Assembly (NCBI GenBank): GCA_040902105.1
Contig: JBBDXW010000027.1
Location: forward strand, 1 to 37,053
Direction of reading: 5' to 3'
Length of the DNA: 37,053 bases
DNA from: IDS-8 sp040902105
Lineage (GTDB): Bacteria; Pseudomonadota; Gammaproteobacteria; Steroidobacterales; Woeseiaceae
The position numbers were made by a program, and so were the translations under genes. The first letter of the stretch is position 1, and each line of letters opens with the position of its first letter. The notes under the pieces were generated by a model, which worked only from the letters and a program-made list of their open reading frames with translations, was not told the origin of the DNA and did not search any database. Below, one piece after another: positions 15,952 to 23,530 of the stretch.

Positions 15952-16722
15952 ATGTTCAAAGCCATTCGCATTAGCCTGCTGTTGCTGGTGCTCGTGTTCG
16001 TGTCCGTCAGCACCTGGCTGACACAGTCGCGAAGCACGGACTGGAACAACAGCCTTTGGGTCAAGATCTATCCGATCAATGGCGACGGCGACGACGAGGT
16101 CGAACGTTACATCGCGTCGCTGCAGCTCGAAGACTTCGAAAGTATCCAGTCGTTCGTTGCCCGGGAGATCCGCAAGTACGGTCACAGCCTCGAGCGGCCG
16201 GTGCGAATGGAACTGGGCCGCCTGGTCGCGGAGCAACCGCCGCCTCTCGCAGAGTCGCCGGGATTGCCGCGGATCATGCTGTGGAGCCTCAAAATGCGCT
16301 GGTGGGCGCGAAGGGTAGCCAAAGATCAGGATGATCCGCCGCCCGACGTGCGCATCTTCGTCCGCTATTACGCGCCGCGGGACGGCTATATGCTCGAGAA
16401 TTCCGTCGGCATGCAAAAAGGCATGGTCGGCATCGTGAATGCGTTTGCCGACCGACGCCACACGCCGATAAACAACGTCGTCATCGCGCATGAATTTCTG
16501 CATACGCTGGGCGCAACGGACAAGTACGAGCGCGCCAATGGCCAGCCTCTGTTTCCACAGGGTTATGCAGAACCGGAGCGATCGCCGCTTCTGCCGCAGC
16601 GTTACGCAGAGATTATGGGCGGGCGCATCGCCGTTTCGGAAGTCGACGCGATGATTCCAATGAGCCTCCGCTATGTCGTGATCGGCGCGGAAACCGCACG
16701 TGAAATACGCCTGGTGGAATAG
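15952..16722 (+). CDS. Membrane-anchored putative zinc metalloprotease
   Basis: A 256-aa protein of no named family that I recognise. It has an N-terminal membrane anchor (residues about 5-23, LLLLVLVFVSV) and a periplasmic domain. HEFLHTLGATD at 180-190 fits HExxHxxGxxD, the metzincin-type zinc site in which the third ligand is Asp, as in snapalysins. A hydrophobic strand precedes it (NNVVIAHEFLH). GYMLENSVGMQKGMVGIVNAF upstream could form the edge strand. There is a conserved-looking Met (RYAEIMGG, M at about 219) after the motif, but whether it is a Met-turn is unclear. It lies in a run of exported enzymes. Confidence 0.65.
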   Translation: MFKAIRISLLLLVLVFVSVSTWLTQSRSTDWNNSLWVKIYPINGDGDDEVERYIASLQLEDFESIQSFVAREIRKYGHSLERPVRMELGRLVAEQPPPLAESPGLPRIMLWSLKMRWWARRVAKDQDDPPPDVRIFVRYYAPRDGYMLENSVGMQKGMVGIVNAFADRRHTPINNVVIAHEFLHTLGATDKYERANGQPLFPQGYAEPERSPLLPQRYAEIMGGRIAVSEVDAMIPMSLRYVVIGAETAREIRLVE

Positions 16723-16755
16723 CCTTTCGACCGGCCTTCGGGCTAACCTGTCGCA

Positions 16756-17553
16756 ATGCCCCCTGCAATCGCTGCTGCCGTACGCTGCCATGACCTGACG
16801 ATCCGGGTTCCTGGCCGGACGCTGGTCGAAGCACTGGAACTGGAAATTTCGAACGGCGACTTCCTTGCCGTGCTCGGGCAGAACGGCGCGGGCAAAACCC
16901 TGACCATGCATACCATCGCCGGGCTGCTTGCAGTGGATGCGGGACAGATCGAACTGCGCGGAAAGCCGATCAAAACCCTGAAGCGCCAGCAGATCGCGCG
17001 AAGCCTGGCGCTGCTGCCGCAGTACGTCGACGACGTTTTTCCGGCGACCGTGCTCGAGACCGTATTGATCGGCCGGCACCCGCACATTGGCCCGTTTGAA
17101 CTGGAATCGACCACCGATCGGGATATCGCGGTACGCTCGCTCGATCAGGTCGACCTCGCGGAGTTTTCCGCGCGGGACATAGGCACGCTATCCGGCGGCG
17201 AACGGCGCCGGGTCGCCATTGCCCAGGTTCTTACCCAGACGCCTGGCATTTACCTGCTCGACGAACCGACCAACCACCTGGACCCGCAGCATCAGCTCGA
17301 CGTGCTGCAGATTTTTGCCGACAAAGCGCGCGGTGGAGCGGCCGTCGTCGCCAGCCTGCACGACGTCAACCTGGCCGTGCGCTTTGCGACGAAGTGCCTG
17401 CTCCTGTACGGTAACGGCCGCTGGGAACTGGGCGAAACCGCGTCAGTACTGGATGCACAACGCTTGAGCGACCTGTATGCGACCGGCATGGAAGCGATCC
17501 GCTGGGGCGATCGCCAGATCTTCATGGCAACGGGGACCCGGACGAAGCAATAA
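16756..17553 (+). CDS. btuD: Cobalamin-type ABC transporter ATP-binding protein (BtuD/FhuC family)
   Basis: A 265-aa ATPase of the FecCD/BtuCD importer class. Walker A is GQNGAGKT (41-48), the signature LSGGE (145-149) and Walker B IYLLDE (165-170), followed by PTNHLDP and switch His in SLHDVNLAVR. Role in B12 import is inferred from the nearby riboswitch-btuB, adenosyltransferase and BtuF-like genes; a heme or siderophore transporter cannot be excluded from sequence alone. No FecCD-type permease is adjacent or elsewhere in the window, so the cognate BtuC must be encoded elsewhere. It is convergent with hisN, with 34 bp between them. Confidence 0.8.
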   Translation: MPPAIAAAVRCHDLTIRVPGRTLVEALELEISNGDFLAVLGQNGAGKTLTMHTIAGLLAVDAGQIELRGKPIKTLKRQQIARSLALLPQYVDDVFPATVLETVLIGRHPHIGPFELESTTDRDIAVRSLDQVDLAEFSARDIGTLSGGERRRVAIAQVLTQTPGIYLLDEPTNHLDPQHQLDVLQIFADKARGGAAVVASLHDVNLAVRFATKCLLLYGNGRWELGETASVLDAQRLSDLYATGMEAIRWGDRQIFMATGTRTKQ

Positions 17554-17587
17554 GCAGGCTCGGCCCGACAAAAATCGTCCCTTGTGC

Positions 17588-18373
17588 TTACAGGTAGCCC
17601 TTAAGCTTCGGCAACAGCTTCGCGTGCAACGCTTTGTTCGCCGCGAGGATGGACGTTGTTTCGAGTCCCGGCGCAGTCCCGTTCAGGTCGGTGAAGATAC
17701 CGCCGGCCTCGCTCACGATCACGGACAGCGCCGCGATATCGAGGATGTTCACGTCGGACTCGAGCACCGCGTCGATCTTGCCCGCCGCGAGCAGGTGATA
17801 GTGATAAAAATCGCCGTAGCCGCGAATGCGATCGACCGTCGCAACAAGGTCGCCAAACGCACGCCAGCCGTCGCCTGATGCGAGAGATTTCAGATTGCCG
17901 GTCGACAGCGCGGCGCACGAAGGATCGTCGATATCGCTCACGTTGAGCCGCTCCCCGTTCAGCCACGCGCCCTGCCCGCGCTCGGCCCAGGCCAGCTCGT
18001 CGAACATGACGCCGTTCGACACGCCCAGAATCGGCTCTCCGTTTCGCATGAGGGCGATTTGTGTGGAGAAGAACGGGTATTGGCGAACAAATCCCTTGGT
18101 GCCGTCGATCGGGTCTACGAGCCATAGAAACTCCGCATCCGCGCGCGACTGTCCCGTTTCCTCGCCGAAGAAACCATGGTCAGGAAAGCGTTCGAGGACG
18201 ATTCGGCGAATGACCTGTTCGCACTCGACGTCTGCGCGCGTGACGGGCGTTCGATCTGCCTTCGTTTCGACGGTAATGTTGCTTCGATAGTACCTGCGGC
18301 TGATTTCGCCGGCCGCCCTGGCTGCCGCCAATGCGGTTCCCAGTTCGGGTGAGTGCTGGTGCTGTTTCTGCAT
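17588..18373 (-). CDS. hisN: Histidinol-phosphatase, inositol monophosphatase family
   Basis: A 261-aa Mg-dependent phosphatase of the IMPase superfamily. Metal-site motifs are GEET (70-73), DPIDGT (87-92) and the C-terminal ESDVNILDIAALSVIVSEAGG. The extension DGTKGFVRQYPFFSTQIALM and the overall pattern match HisN-type histidinol-phosphate phosphatases (penultimate step of histidine synthesis) more than SuhB, but an inositol or other sugar phosphatase role is possible. Single gene on the minus strand, divergent from the riboswitch-controlled btuB; no his genes are nearby. Confidence 0.82.
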   Translation of the reverse strand: MQKQHQHSPELGTALAAARAAGEISRRYYRSNITVETKADRTPVTRADVECEQVIRRIVLERFPDHGFFGEETGQSRADAEFLWLVDPIDGTKGFVRQYPFFSTQIALMRNGEPILGVSNGVMFDELAWAERGQGAWLNGERLNVSDIDDPSCAALSTGNLKSLASGDGWRAFGDLVATVDRIRGYGDFYHYHLLAAGKIDAVLESDVNILDIAALSVIVSEAGGIFTDLNGTAPGLETTSILAANKALHAKLLPKLKGYL

Positions 18374-18444
18374 TGCTCTGGGACGGCGTCAGTTAAACAC
18401 GGCGCAACTATGACGGTGCTCTGATGGCGACACAAGCGCACAGC

Positions 18445-18473
18445 TTGACAGCTTCCTGCGCTGACCCTATTGT
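18445..18473 (+). promoter_or_regulatory. Sigma-70 promoter of the btuB riboswitch leader
   Basis: A perfect -35 TTGACA (18445-18450) is followed by a 17-bp spacer and a -10 of TATTGT (18468-18473). The predicted start, around 18480, lies just before the riboswitch. Confidence 0.75.
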
Positions 18474-18484
18474 TCCTCCGACAT

Positions 18485-18735
18485 CAGGTGAATCCGAAAA
18501 GGCATTTTTTCGGGTGAACGGGAAGCCGGTGGCGTATCTCGGATACGCATTCCGGCGCTGCCCCCGCAACGGTGATCGAGTCAACCCGTAGCCCCCGTCG
18601 CTTACGCAACACGCAATGCGGCGGAGCCACTGCGAACAACGGAGAACGATGTTTTCCGAGTCGCGGGAAGGCGCTACGGAGGGAATGCATGCCACCGGCA
18701 ATTCATTCCACTCGTAAGCCCGGAGACCGGCCCGA
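18485..18735 (+). promoter_or_regulatory. Cobalamin (B12) riboswitch
   Basis: The class hallmarks appear in order: GGGAAGCCGGTGG (18520-18532), the B12-box-like CTGCCCCCGCAACGGT (18558-18573), GCCACTG (18626-18632), CGGGAAGGCG (18664-18673) and GGAGACCGGCC (18722-18732). It lies in the long leader of btuB and should repress btuB expression when adenosylcobalamin binds. The final hairpin and the btuB Shine-Dalgarno at about 18868-18873 suggest control of translation; no T-run follows the switch, so termination is less likely. Confidence 0.95.
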
Positions 18736-18877
18736 TGCACACGTGTATGACGCGGCGGGCGTAATCTGGACGTGAACTCGAGTATATCTCGATCAACGCT
18801 GGTTCCGGTGCCCCGGCGTCGTCTTCACAGGTTCTGACGACGTGAATCACGTGCGGGCGGCACGCAAAGGGGACAAC

Positions 18878-20653
18878 ATGCGTACAATTGCCATGGGGCT
18901 CACGGCTCTCCTGATACTTTTTTCCCTTGCGGCCGGCGCCGCTGAAGCGGGCGCGAAAGAGACTCTTATCGTCACCGCGACTCGCTCCACCATACCGCTG
19001 GCCGACGCGATCGTTCCGGTGACCGTCATCACGCGCCAGGATATCGAGCAATCGCTCGCATCCGATCTCGCGGAGGTGCTGCGCTTCGAAGCCGGGCTCG
19101 ACATCGGCCGCAACGGCGGTCCGGGGCAGCCGGCCTCCATATTCCTGCGCGGCACCGAGAGCAATCACACTCTGTTGATGATCGACGGCGTACGCATCAA
19201 TCCCGGCACTGTCGGTGGCGCCGCCATCCAGAACATCGCGCCAGAGGTCATCGAACGTATCGAAATCGTGAAAGGCGCGCGATCCGCGCTGTTCGGCACG
19301 GAGGCGATCGGTGGCGTCATCAACATCATCACGCGCCGCAACGACCGGGCTTTTGTTGAAGGCGGAGTGGGCGGCGGCAGCTTCAACACGCGCTCCGGCT
19401 ACGTCGCGGCGGGCAGGCGCAACGACGATGCCGACGTCGGAATCGCGCTCAACTGGCAGGACACGGACGGCTTCCCGTCCAGCACGGCAAGTGACATCGA
19501 TCGCGGCTTCGAGAACCTCTCGGCAAATTTCTATGTCGGCAAGCGTCTCGGCGCAAGCTATCTGAGTCTGCGCCACTGGCGCGCCGCCGGTACAACCGAA
19601 TACTTCGACTTCTTTCTGGCGGCGCTCGACCAGGATTTCAGGAACGAAAGCACGGCGCTCGAATTGCAGACGGAAATCGGCGAGAACGTCGACAGCAAAC
19701 TGGTTCTAAGTCATATCGTCGACGAGATCTCGCAGAACCAGTCGGCGGACTTCGTCGAATCCGCGCGTAACGCATTCGACTGGCAGCTCGGCGTGGATCG
19801 CGGCAACCATCGCTGGATCGGCGGCATCTACCTGGTCGACGAGAATGCAGAATCCTTTTCATTCGGATCCGGCTTCGACGAAGACACGAGCGTCAAGGCG
19901 GTCTTTCTCGAGGATCAGTGGTCGCACGACCGGCACGGCGCGTTTTTTGCCGTGCGCGTGACCGACCATGAGACCTTCGGCAACCACACGTCATGGAACG
20001 CGGAGTATGCATTTACGTTAAGCGAAAGCTGGACCCTTAATGCGGGTCTCGGCCACGCGTTCCGCGCGCCGGATGCGACGGACCGCTTCGGTTTCGGTGG
20101 CAGTCCCGATCTCGATCCTGAAACGGCCGACGAAGCGCAAATCGGCGTACGCTTTCGGCCGTCGGCGCGTCACTCGCTCGAGCTCGGTCTTTACCGCAAC
20201 GACATCGAGGACCTGATCGAATTCGATCTCGCCAGCTTCGAGTTGCGCAATATCGGCAAAGCGGAGATTCGTGGCGCCGAACTCGCATGGCAATATGAGG
20301 GTGACAGCTTCTCGCTGCGCATCGCCGTCGTAAAGCAGAGCGCGGACAACGGAACAGATGGATCCCGATTGTTCCGGCGCGCGGAGGAAAGTATGACGGT
20401 GAGCCTGCAAAAGAATATCGGCGACCACCGCTTGGGGCTTTCGGTGCTCGCGAGCGGCGATCGCGTCGACGTCGGCAACGTGCCGCTCGCGGGTTATGTT
20501 CTGGCAGACCTGACCGCACAATTCGCGATCGGCGAGCACTGGCGCCTGAACGCGCGTATCGAGAATCTTCTCGATACGCGCTACGAAACAGCGGCCGGAT
20601 TCCCCATGCAGGAACGAAGCACCTTTATCGATCTCAGATACGACTGGAAGTAG
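18878..20653 (+). CDS. btuB: TonB-dependent cobalamin receptor
   Basis: Outer-membrane receptor for vitamin B12, 591 aa from the chosen start. A signal peptide (MRTIAMGLTALLILFSLAAGAAEA) is followed by the TonB box ETLIVTATR, then the plug domain (VTVITRQDIEQSLASDLAEVL, FLRGTESNHTLLMIDGVRIN, VKGARSALFGTEAIGGVINIIT) and a beta-barrel ending RIENLLDTRYETAAGFPMQERSTFIDLRYDWK. The ATG at 18878 is preferred over the GTG at 18842 because it has AAAGGGG five nucleotides upstream and starts a proper signal peptide. The cobalamin riboswitch in the leader fixes the substrate. It is convergent with the oxidoreductase remnant that follows. Confidence 0.95.
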   Translation: MRTIAMGLTALLILFSLAAGAAEAGAKETLIVTATRSTIPLADAIVPVTVITRQDIEQSLASDLAEVLRFEAGLDIGRNGGPGQPASIFLRGTESNHTLLMIDGVRINPGTVGGAAIQNIAPEVIERIEIVKGARSALFGTEAIGGVINIITRRNDRAFVEGGVGGGSFNTRSGYVAAGRRNDDADVGIALNWQDTDGFPSSTASDIDRGFENLSANFYVGKRLGASYLSLRHWRAAGTTEYFDFFLAALDQDFRNESTALELQTEIGENVDSKLVLSHIVDEISQNQSADFVESARNAFDWQLGVDRGNHRWIGGIYLVDENAESFSFGSGFDEDTSVKAVFLEDQWSHDRHGAFFAVRVTDHETFGNHTSWNAEYAFTLSESWTLNAGLGHAFRAPDATDRFGFGGSPDLDPETADEAQIGVRFRPSARHSLELGLYRNDIEDLIEFDLASFELRNIGKAEIRGAELAWQYEGDSFSLRIAVVKQSADNGTDGSRLFRRAEESMTVSLQKNIGDHRLGLSVLASGDRVDVGNVPLAGYVLADLTAQFAIGEHWRLNARIENLLDTRYETAAGFPMQERSTFIDLRYDWK

Positions 20654-20672
20654 CTCCCGGATCCCTGCCGCG

Positions 20673-21206
20673 CTATTCACGACCCTCGTAGGCATCCTGG
20701 AACAGCACGCTCAGGTCGATGCTGCCGTGTTGCGACGGGTCCTGGGGATTGCTCGAGCCCGGCAGGCCGGGATTCAGATTGGAGGCCGTGTCGGCGGGCG
20801 GAAACAGAATCAGCGTATCCAGAAATTCGATGAGCTTGCGTTGATTATTGTCGTTCAGTGCCGCGAAGGCGTTGCGCGAGGCCTCGGCCTCGCCACCGTG
20901 TCGCAGTATGACTTCCTCCAGGTTGATGCTGCGGCGGTCGTGACCGTAGGGAGCCGAAGTTCCCACCCCCCATAGCGGCTCGGTCATGAATTCCGTGACG
21001 TACGTGCCATCGTACTCGCGTTCGTGGAACGCCGGCCCCAGGTCGTGCCGTTTGAAGTCGGCATAAATATTCTTCACGACAAACGAACGACCCGTCGGCT
21101 CGAGTCTCGGCAGCGCTTCGCCATCGTCGACGACCTCGAATAGCGTCGTCGGCTCCGCTAACCGGATGCTTAGATTCATCGACGTCTTCACATGGCACAT
21201 CGCTCA
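20673..21206 (-). pseudogene. Remnant of di-heme oxidoreductase (C-terminal cytochrome domain)
   Basis: Encodes about 175 aa of the C-terminal heme domain of a DHOR / cytochrome c peroxidase-like protein: ADFKRHDLGPAFHE, TEPLWGVGTSAPYGHD and the end EVILRHGGEAEASRNAFAAL...LIEFLDTLILFPP are typical of the family. The N-terminal two thirds, including the first heme domain and signal peptide, are missing. At the broken end the codons read TGA-GCG-ATG-TGC-CAT (21206-21192 on the minus strand), that is stop-A-M-C-H-V. With Cys in place of TGA this is a CAMCH heme-attachment motif. No functional protein is expected. Confidence 0.7.
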
Positions 21207-21211
21207 TTCTT

Positions 21212-21898
21212 CGCCCGGCTGAGATCGGCGAGTGCAATTCCGGGGATGGGCTCAACGTGCTCATTCTCCACTACGCGGAGAAACGCAGCGGCTATGACGC
21301 AGCTCAGCGTTTCGTACTCGCACACAGGGCTCTCGAGGCTTTCACCTGGTTGCACCGGGGTTACAACATCAAGCAGATGCTGCAGGAATTCTGTGACGAG
21401 ATCGCGCCCCCGTTCGTCCCGGATGGCCTGGCGCCGGTGCTCACCGACTACGCCGATTACTACCGGCGCAAAGGTGTTACCGTGCCGCCGCCCGGCGAAT
21501 GCTTTTACCTCACCGGCATCACCCGCGATGAGGTCATGGCAGACCCGGGCAGTACGATGGCTCCCATCTTCGCTTACACGCCGCCGCGCTTCCTTTTCAG
21601 CAGCTGCGAGCGTCGGCTGCTCGAGCGCGCGCTGCTCGGCGGCACCGATACCCAACTCGCGCACGCGCTCGGGCGTGCCCTGCCCACCGTCAAAAGCCTG
21701 TGGCGTACGATTTACAACCGCGTCGGCCGCGTCGATCCTGCCCTGCTGAGCGGTAACGGTGCTGCGGAACCTGGACGCCAGCCCACGCGTGGCCAGGAAC
21801 ACCCGCGTCGAATTCTGCAATATCTTCGACATCATCCCGAAGAACTGCGACCCTATGCGATTCCCGCGACGGCAAACACTCGCCGTCGTGCGGTCTGA
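21212..21898 (+). pseudogene. Remnant of LuxR-like helix-turn-helix regulator (5'-truncated)
   Basis: The frame 21212-21898 reads RPAEIGECNSGDGLNVLILHY onward. The longest stretch with a start begins at a GTG at 21257 (213 aa). The C-terminal part RRLLERALLGGTDTQLAHALGRALPTVKSLWRTIYNRV is a LuxR/GerE-like helix-turn-helix, and RILQYLRHHPEELRP is a tail I associate with an uncharacterised regulator family of about 350 aa. Roughly the first third appears to be missing, with the break at the same place as the opposite-strand oxidoreductase remnant. It may still be expressed as a short protein; I treat it as decayed. It lies 18 bp before the adenosyltransferase start. Confidence 0.55.
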
Positions 21899-21916
21899 AC
21901 TGCGGGAAGTGAGCAC

Positions 21917-22474
21917 TTGGGAAACCGTTTAAGCAAAATCTACACACGCACCGGGGATGACGGCACGACCGGCCTGGGTGACGGCAGCAGGATCGACAAG
22001 GACAGTCCGCGTGTCGAGGCCTACGGCAGCGTCGACGAAGCGAACAGCGCGATCGGCCTCGTTCTTGCGGAGACCGCGGTGCCCGATGCGATCCGCAGCT
22101 GCCTGACGGAAGTCCAGCACGACTTGTTCGAACTTGGCGGGGAACTTTGCATACCCGGTCATAAAGCCATCGAGATGCATTTCGTCGAGCGGCTGGAAAA
22201 GGAGCTCGATGCATTCAACGCCGACCTGCCGCCGCTCAAGGAATTCATCCTTCCCGGTGGAGGGCGTGCGGCAGCGGCATGTCACCTCGCCCGCACGATC
22301 GTGCGCCGCGCGGAACGGCGCGTTAATACGCTGACGAGGGAAGAAGACGTGCGGGCGGAAGTACTGCGCTATTTGAATCGGCTTTCGGATCTGTTGTTTG
22401 TCCTTGCGAGACGGTTGGCGCGCGAGGAAACGGGACAGGAGACCATCTGGGATCGCAGTCGAATCGAGCGTTGA
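21917..22474 (+). CDS. pduO: Cob(I)alamin adenosyltransferase, PduO type
   Basis: Transfers the adenosyl group from ATP to cob(I)alamin to form coenzyme B12, the step after import. The 185-aa protein has the PduO/MMAB ATP-binding N-terminus YTRTGDDGTTGLGDGSRIDKDSPRVEAYGSVDEANSAIG (in part) and the core LPGGGRAAAACHLARTIVRRAERR with the conserved Arg and Glu, followed by LNRLSDLLFVLAR. The start is TTG at 21917 with GGGAAGTG nearby as ribosome-binding site. Unrelated to CobA/BtuR-type enzymes. It supports a B12 salvage function for the region. It is convergent with btuF across a palindromic repeat. Confidence 0.92.
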   Translation: MGNRLSKIYTRTGDDGTTGLGDGSRIDKDSPRVEAYGSVDEANSAIGLVLAETAVPDAIRSCLTEVQHDLFELGGELCIPGHKAIEMHFVERLEKELDAFNADLPPLKEFILPGGGRAAAACHLARTIVRRAERRVNTLTREEDVRAEVLRYLNRLSDLLFVLARRLAREETGQETIWDRSRIER

Positions 22475-22478
22475 GATT

Positions 22479-22630
22479 AATCGCCCGCTCCTGCGGAACG
22501 GTGCCGGACTTGGATCTTTGGACATTTCGCTGATACGGAGCGACACGGGCAGTTGAAATCGATTCGCGAAATGTCCAAAGATCCAAGTCCGGCACCGTTC
22601 CGCTGTTGGAGCCCGCGGCAGCGGGCGATT
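22479..22630. repeat. 152-bp palindromic element between convergent genes
   Basis: Perfect 38-bp arms, 22493-22530 and 22566-22603 (GCGGAACGGTGCCGGACTTG at the start of the left arm), flank a 35-nt loop. Outer 10-bp arms AATCGCCCGC (22479-22488) and GCGGGCGATT (22621-22630) extend it. The right side carries an extra internal hairpin GCCCGC-GGCA-GCGGGC. It occupies nearly all the space between pduO and btuF and may also end transcription in both directions. Confidence 0.8.
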
Positions 22631-22634
22631 GACG

Positions 22635-23528
22635 TCAACGAGATCGTTTATTCTCGCGGGCCCTCTCCATGGTCTCGCACAATCTCTTCCCCGCCTGCAA
22701 CAACCTCGGCGTTGGACGTCCGATTTCATCGGCCGGAACAAAAAAATAATTGCCATATCGATTTGCCGCAAGGTCCGGCCAGCGCTGCCACACATCGAAC
22801 GCGTCATCTTCGCTGTCGTCACTGGCAAGCAACACTTCCGGATCTCGCGCCAGGATCGCTTCCACGTCGACCATCGGCGCAAGATTGTCCAGGTCGTCGA
22901 AGATATTGCGGCCGCCGCAGATCTCGATGAGTTCGCTGACGTAGTGGTCGCCGTTGACCGTGTATAGGGGGCGGCTTGACACCTGGTAGAAGACGGAGAT
23001 TGCCGGCGATTCCCGGTATCGCTCCGCCAGCTGCCGCAGGCCCTGCCTGAAATCTTCGGCAGCAGCCGCCCCATCCGACACGTGTCCGGTCAGCCGCCCG
23101 ATCCGTTTCAGTGCCGCAGCAACGTCCTCGACGCCCCGCGTCTCGATCGTCTCGACACGATAGCCGCGTATCTCGAGTTCGTCGACGACGTGTGCCGCTG
23201 TGCCACTCTTCCAGGCAAGCAACAGATCCGGCTTGAGGACCGCAAGTTGTTCCTGATCGACGGCGAACGCGTCGCCAACCAGCGGCAGCGCCGCCGCGGC
23301 TTCCGGATAGTCGGTATAGGAAGTAACACCGACCAGCAGGTCACCGGCACCGACGGCGAACACGAGTTCCGCGAGATGCGGTGCCAGGGAGACGATGCGC
23401 AGATCGGCGGACGGCGGCTCGTTGTTTCGTTCCGTGGAAGTTGCATCATTGGTCCGGGATTCGCATCCGCCGGACGACGCAAGAAATGTCAGCAGCAGGA
23501 TTGTCGGGAATCGCCGGCGAATGGGCAC
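22635..23528 (-). CDS. btuF: Cobalamin-binding periplasmic lipoprotein (BtuF-like)
   Basis: Helical-backbone metal-receptor family binding protein, 297 aa. The start GTG at 23528 gives a lipoprotein signal PIRRRFPTILLLTFLASSGGC. The mature part shows RIVSLAPHLAELVFAVGAGDLLVGVTSYTDYP, LKPDLLLAWKSG and the C-terminal GGRNIFDDLDNLAPMVDVEAILARDPEVLLAS, all typical of BtuF-type proteins. The upstream in-frame extension runs into ampE and is not credible. The GTG is 2 bp after the ampE stop, so it is the last gene of an ampD-ampE-btuF transcript. Cobalamin as ligand is inferred from the surrounding genes; related proteins bind heme or siderophores. Confidence 0.82.
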   Translation of the reverse strand: MPIRRRFPTILLLTFLASSGGCESRTNDATSTERNNEPPSADLRIVSLAPHLAELVFAVGAGDLLVGVTSYTDYPEAAAALPLVGDAFAVDQEQLAVLKPDLLLAWKSGTAAHVVDELEIRGYRVETIETRGVEDVAAALKRIGRLTGHVSDGAAAAEDFRQGLRQLAERYRESPAISVFYQVSSRPLYTVNGDHYVSELIEICGGRNIFDDLDNLAPMVDVEAILARDPEVLLASDDSEDDAFDVWQRWPDLAANRYGNYFFVPADEIGRPTPRLLQAGKRLCETMERARENKRSR

Positions 23529-23530
23529 AC

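Noticed and set aside
18480..18740. Short ORFs in the btuB leader
   Set aside because: The sequence is explained by the conserved cobalamin riboswitch elements.
21188..21916. 242-codon minus-strand frame opposite the regulator remnant
   Set aside because: The helix-turn-helix protein on the plus strand explains the coding signal. Only the last few residues (NERCAM) may belong to the broken oxidoreductase.
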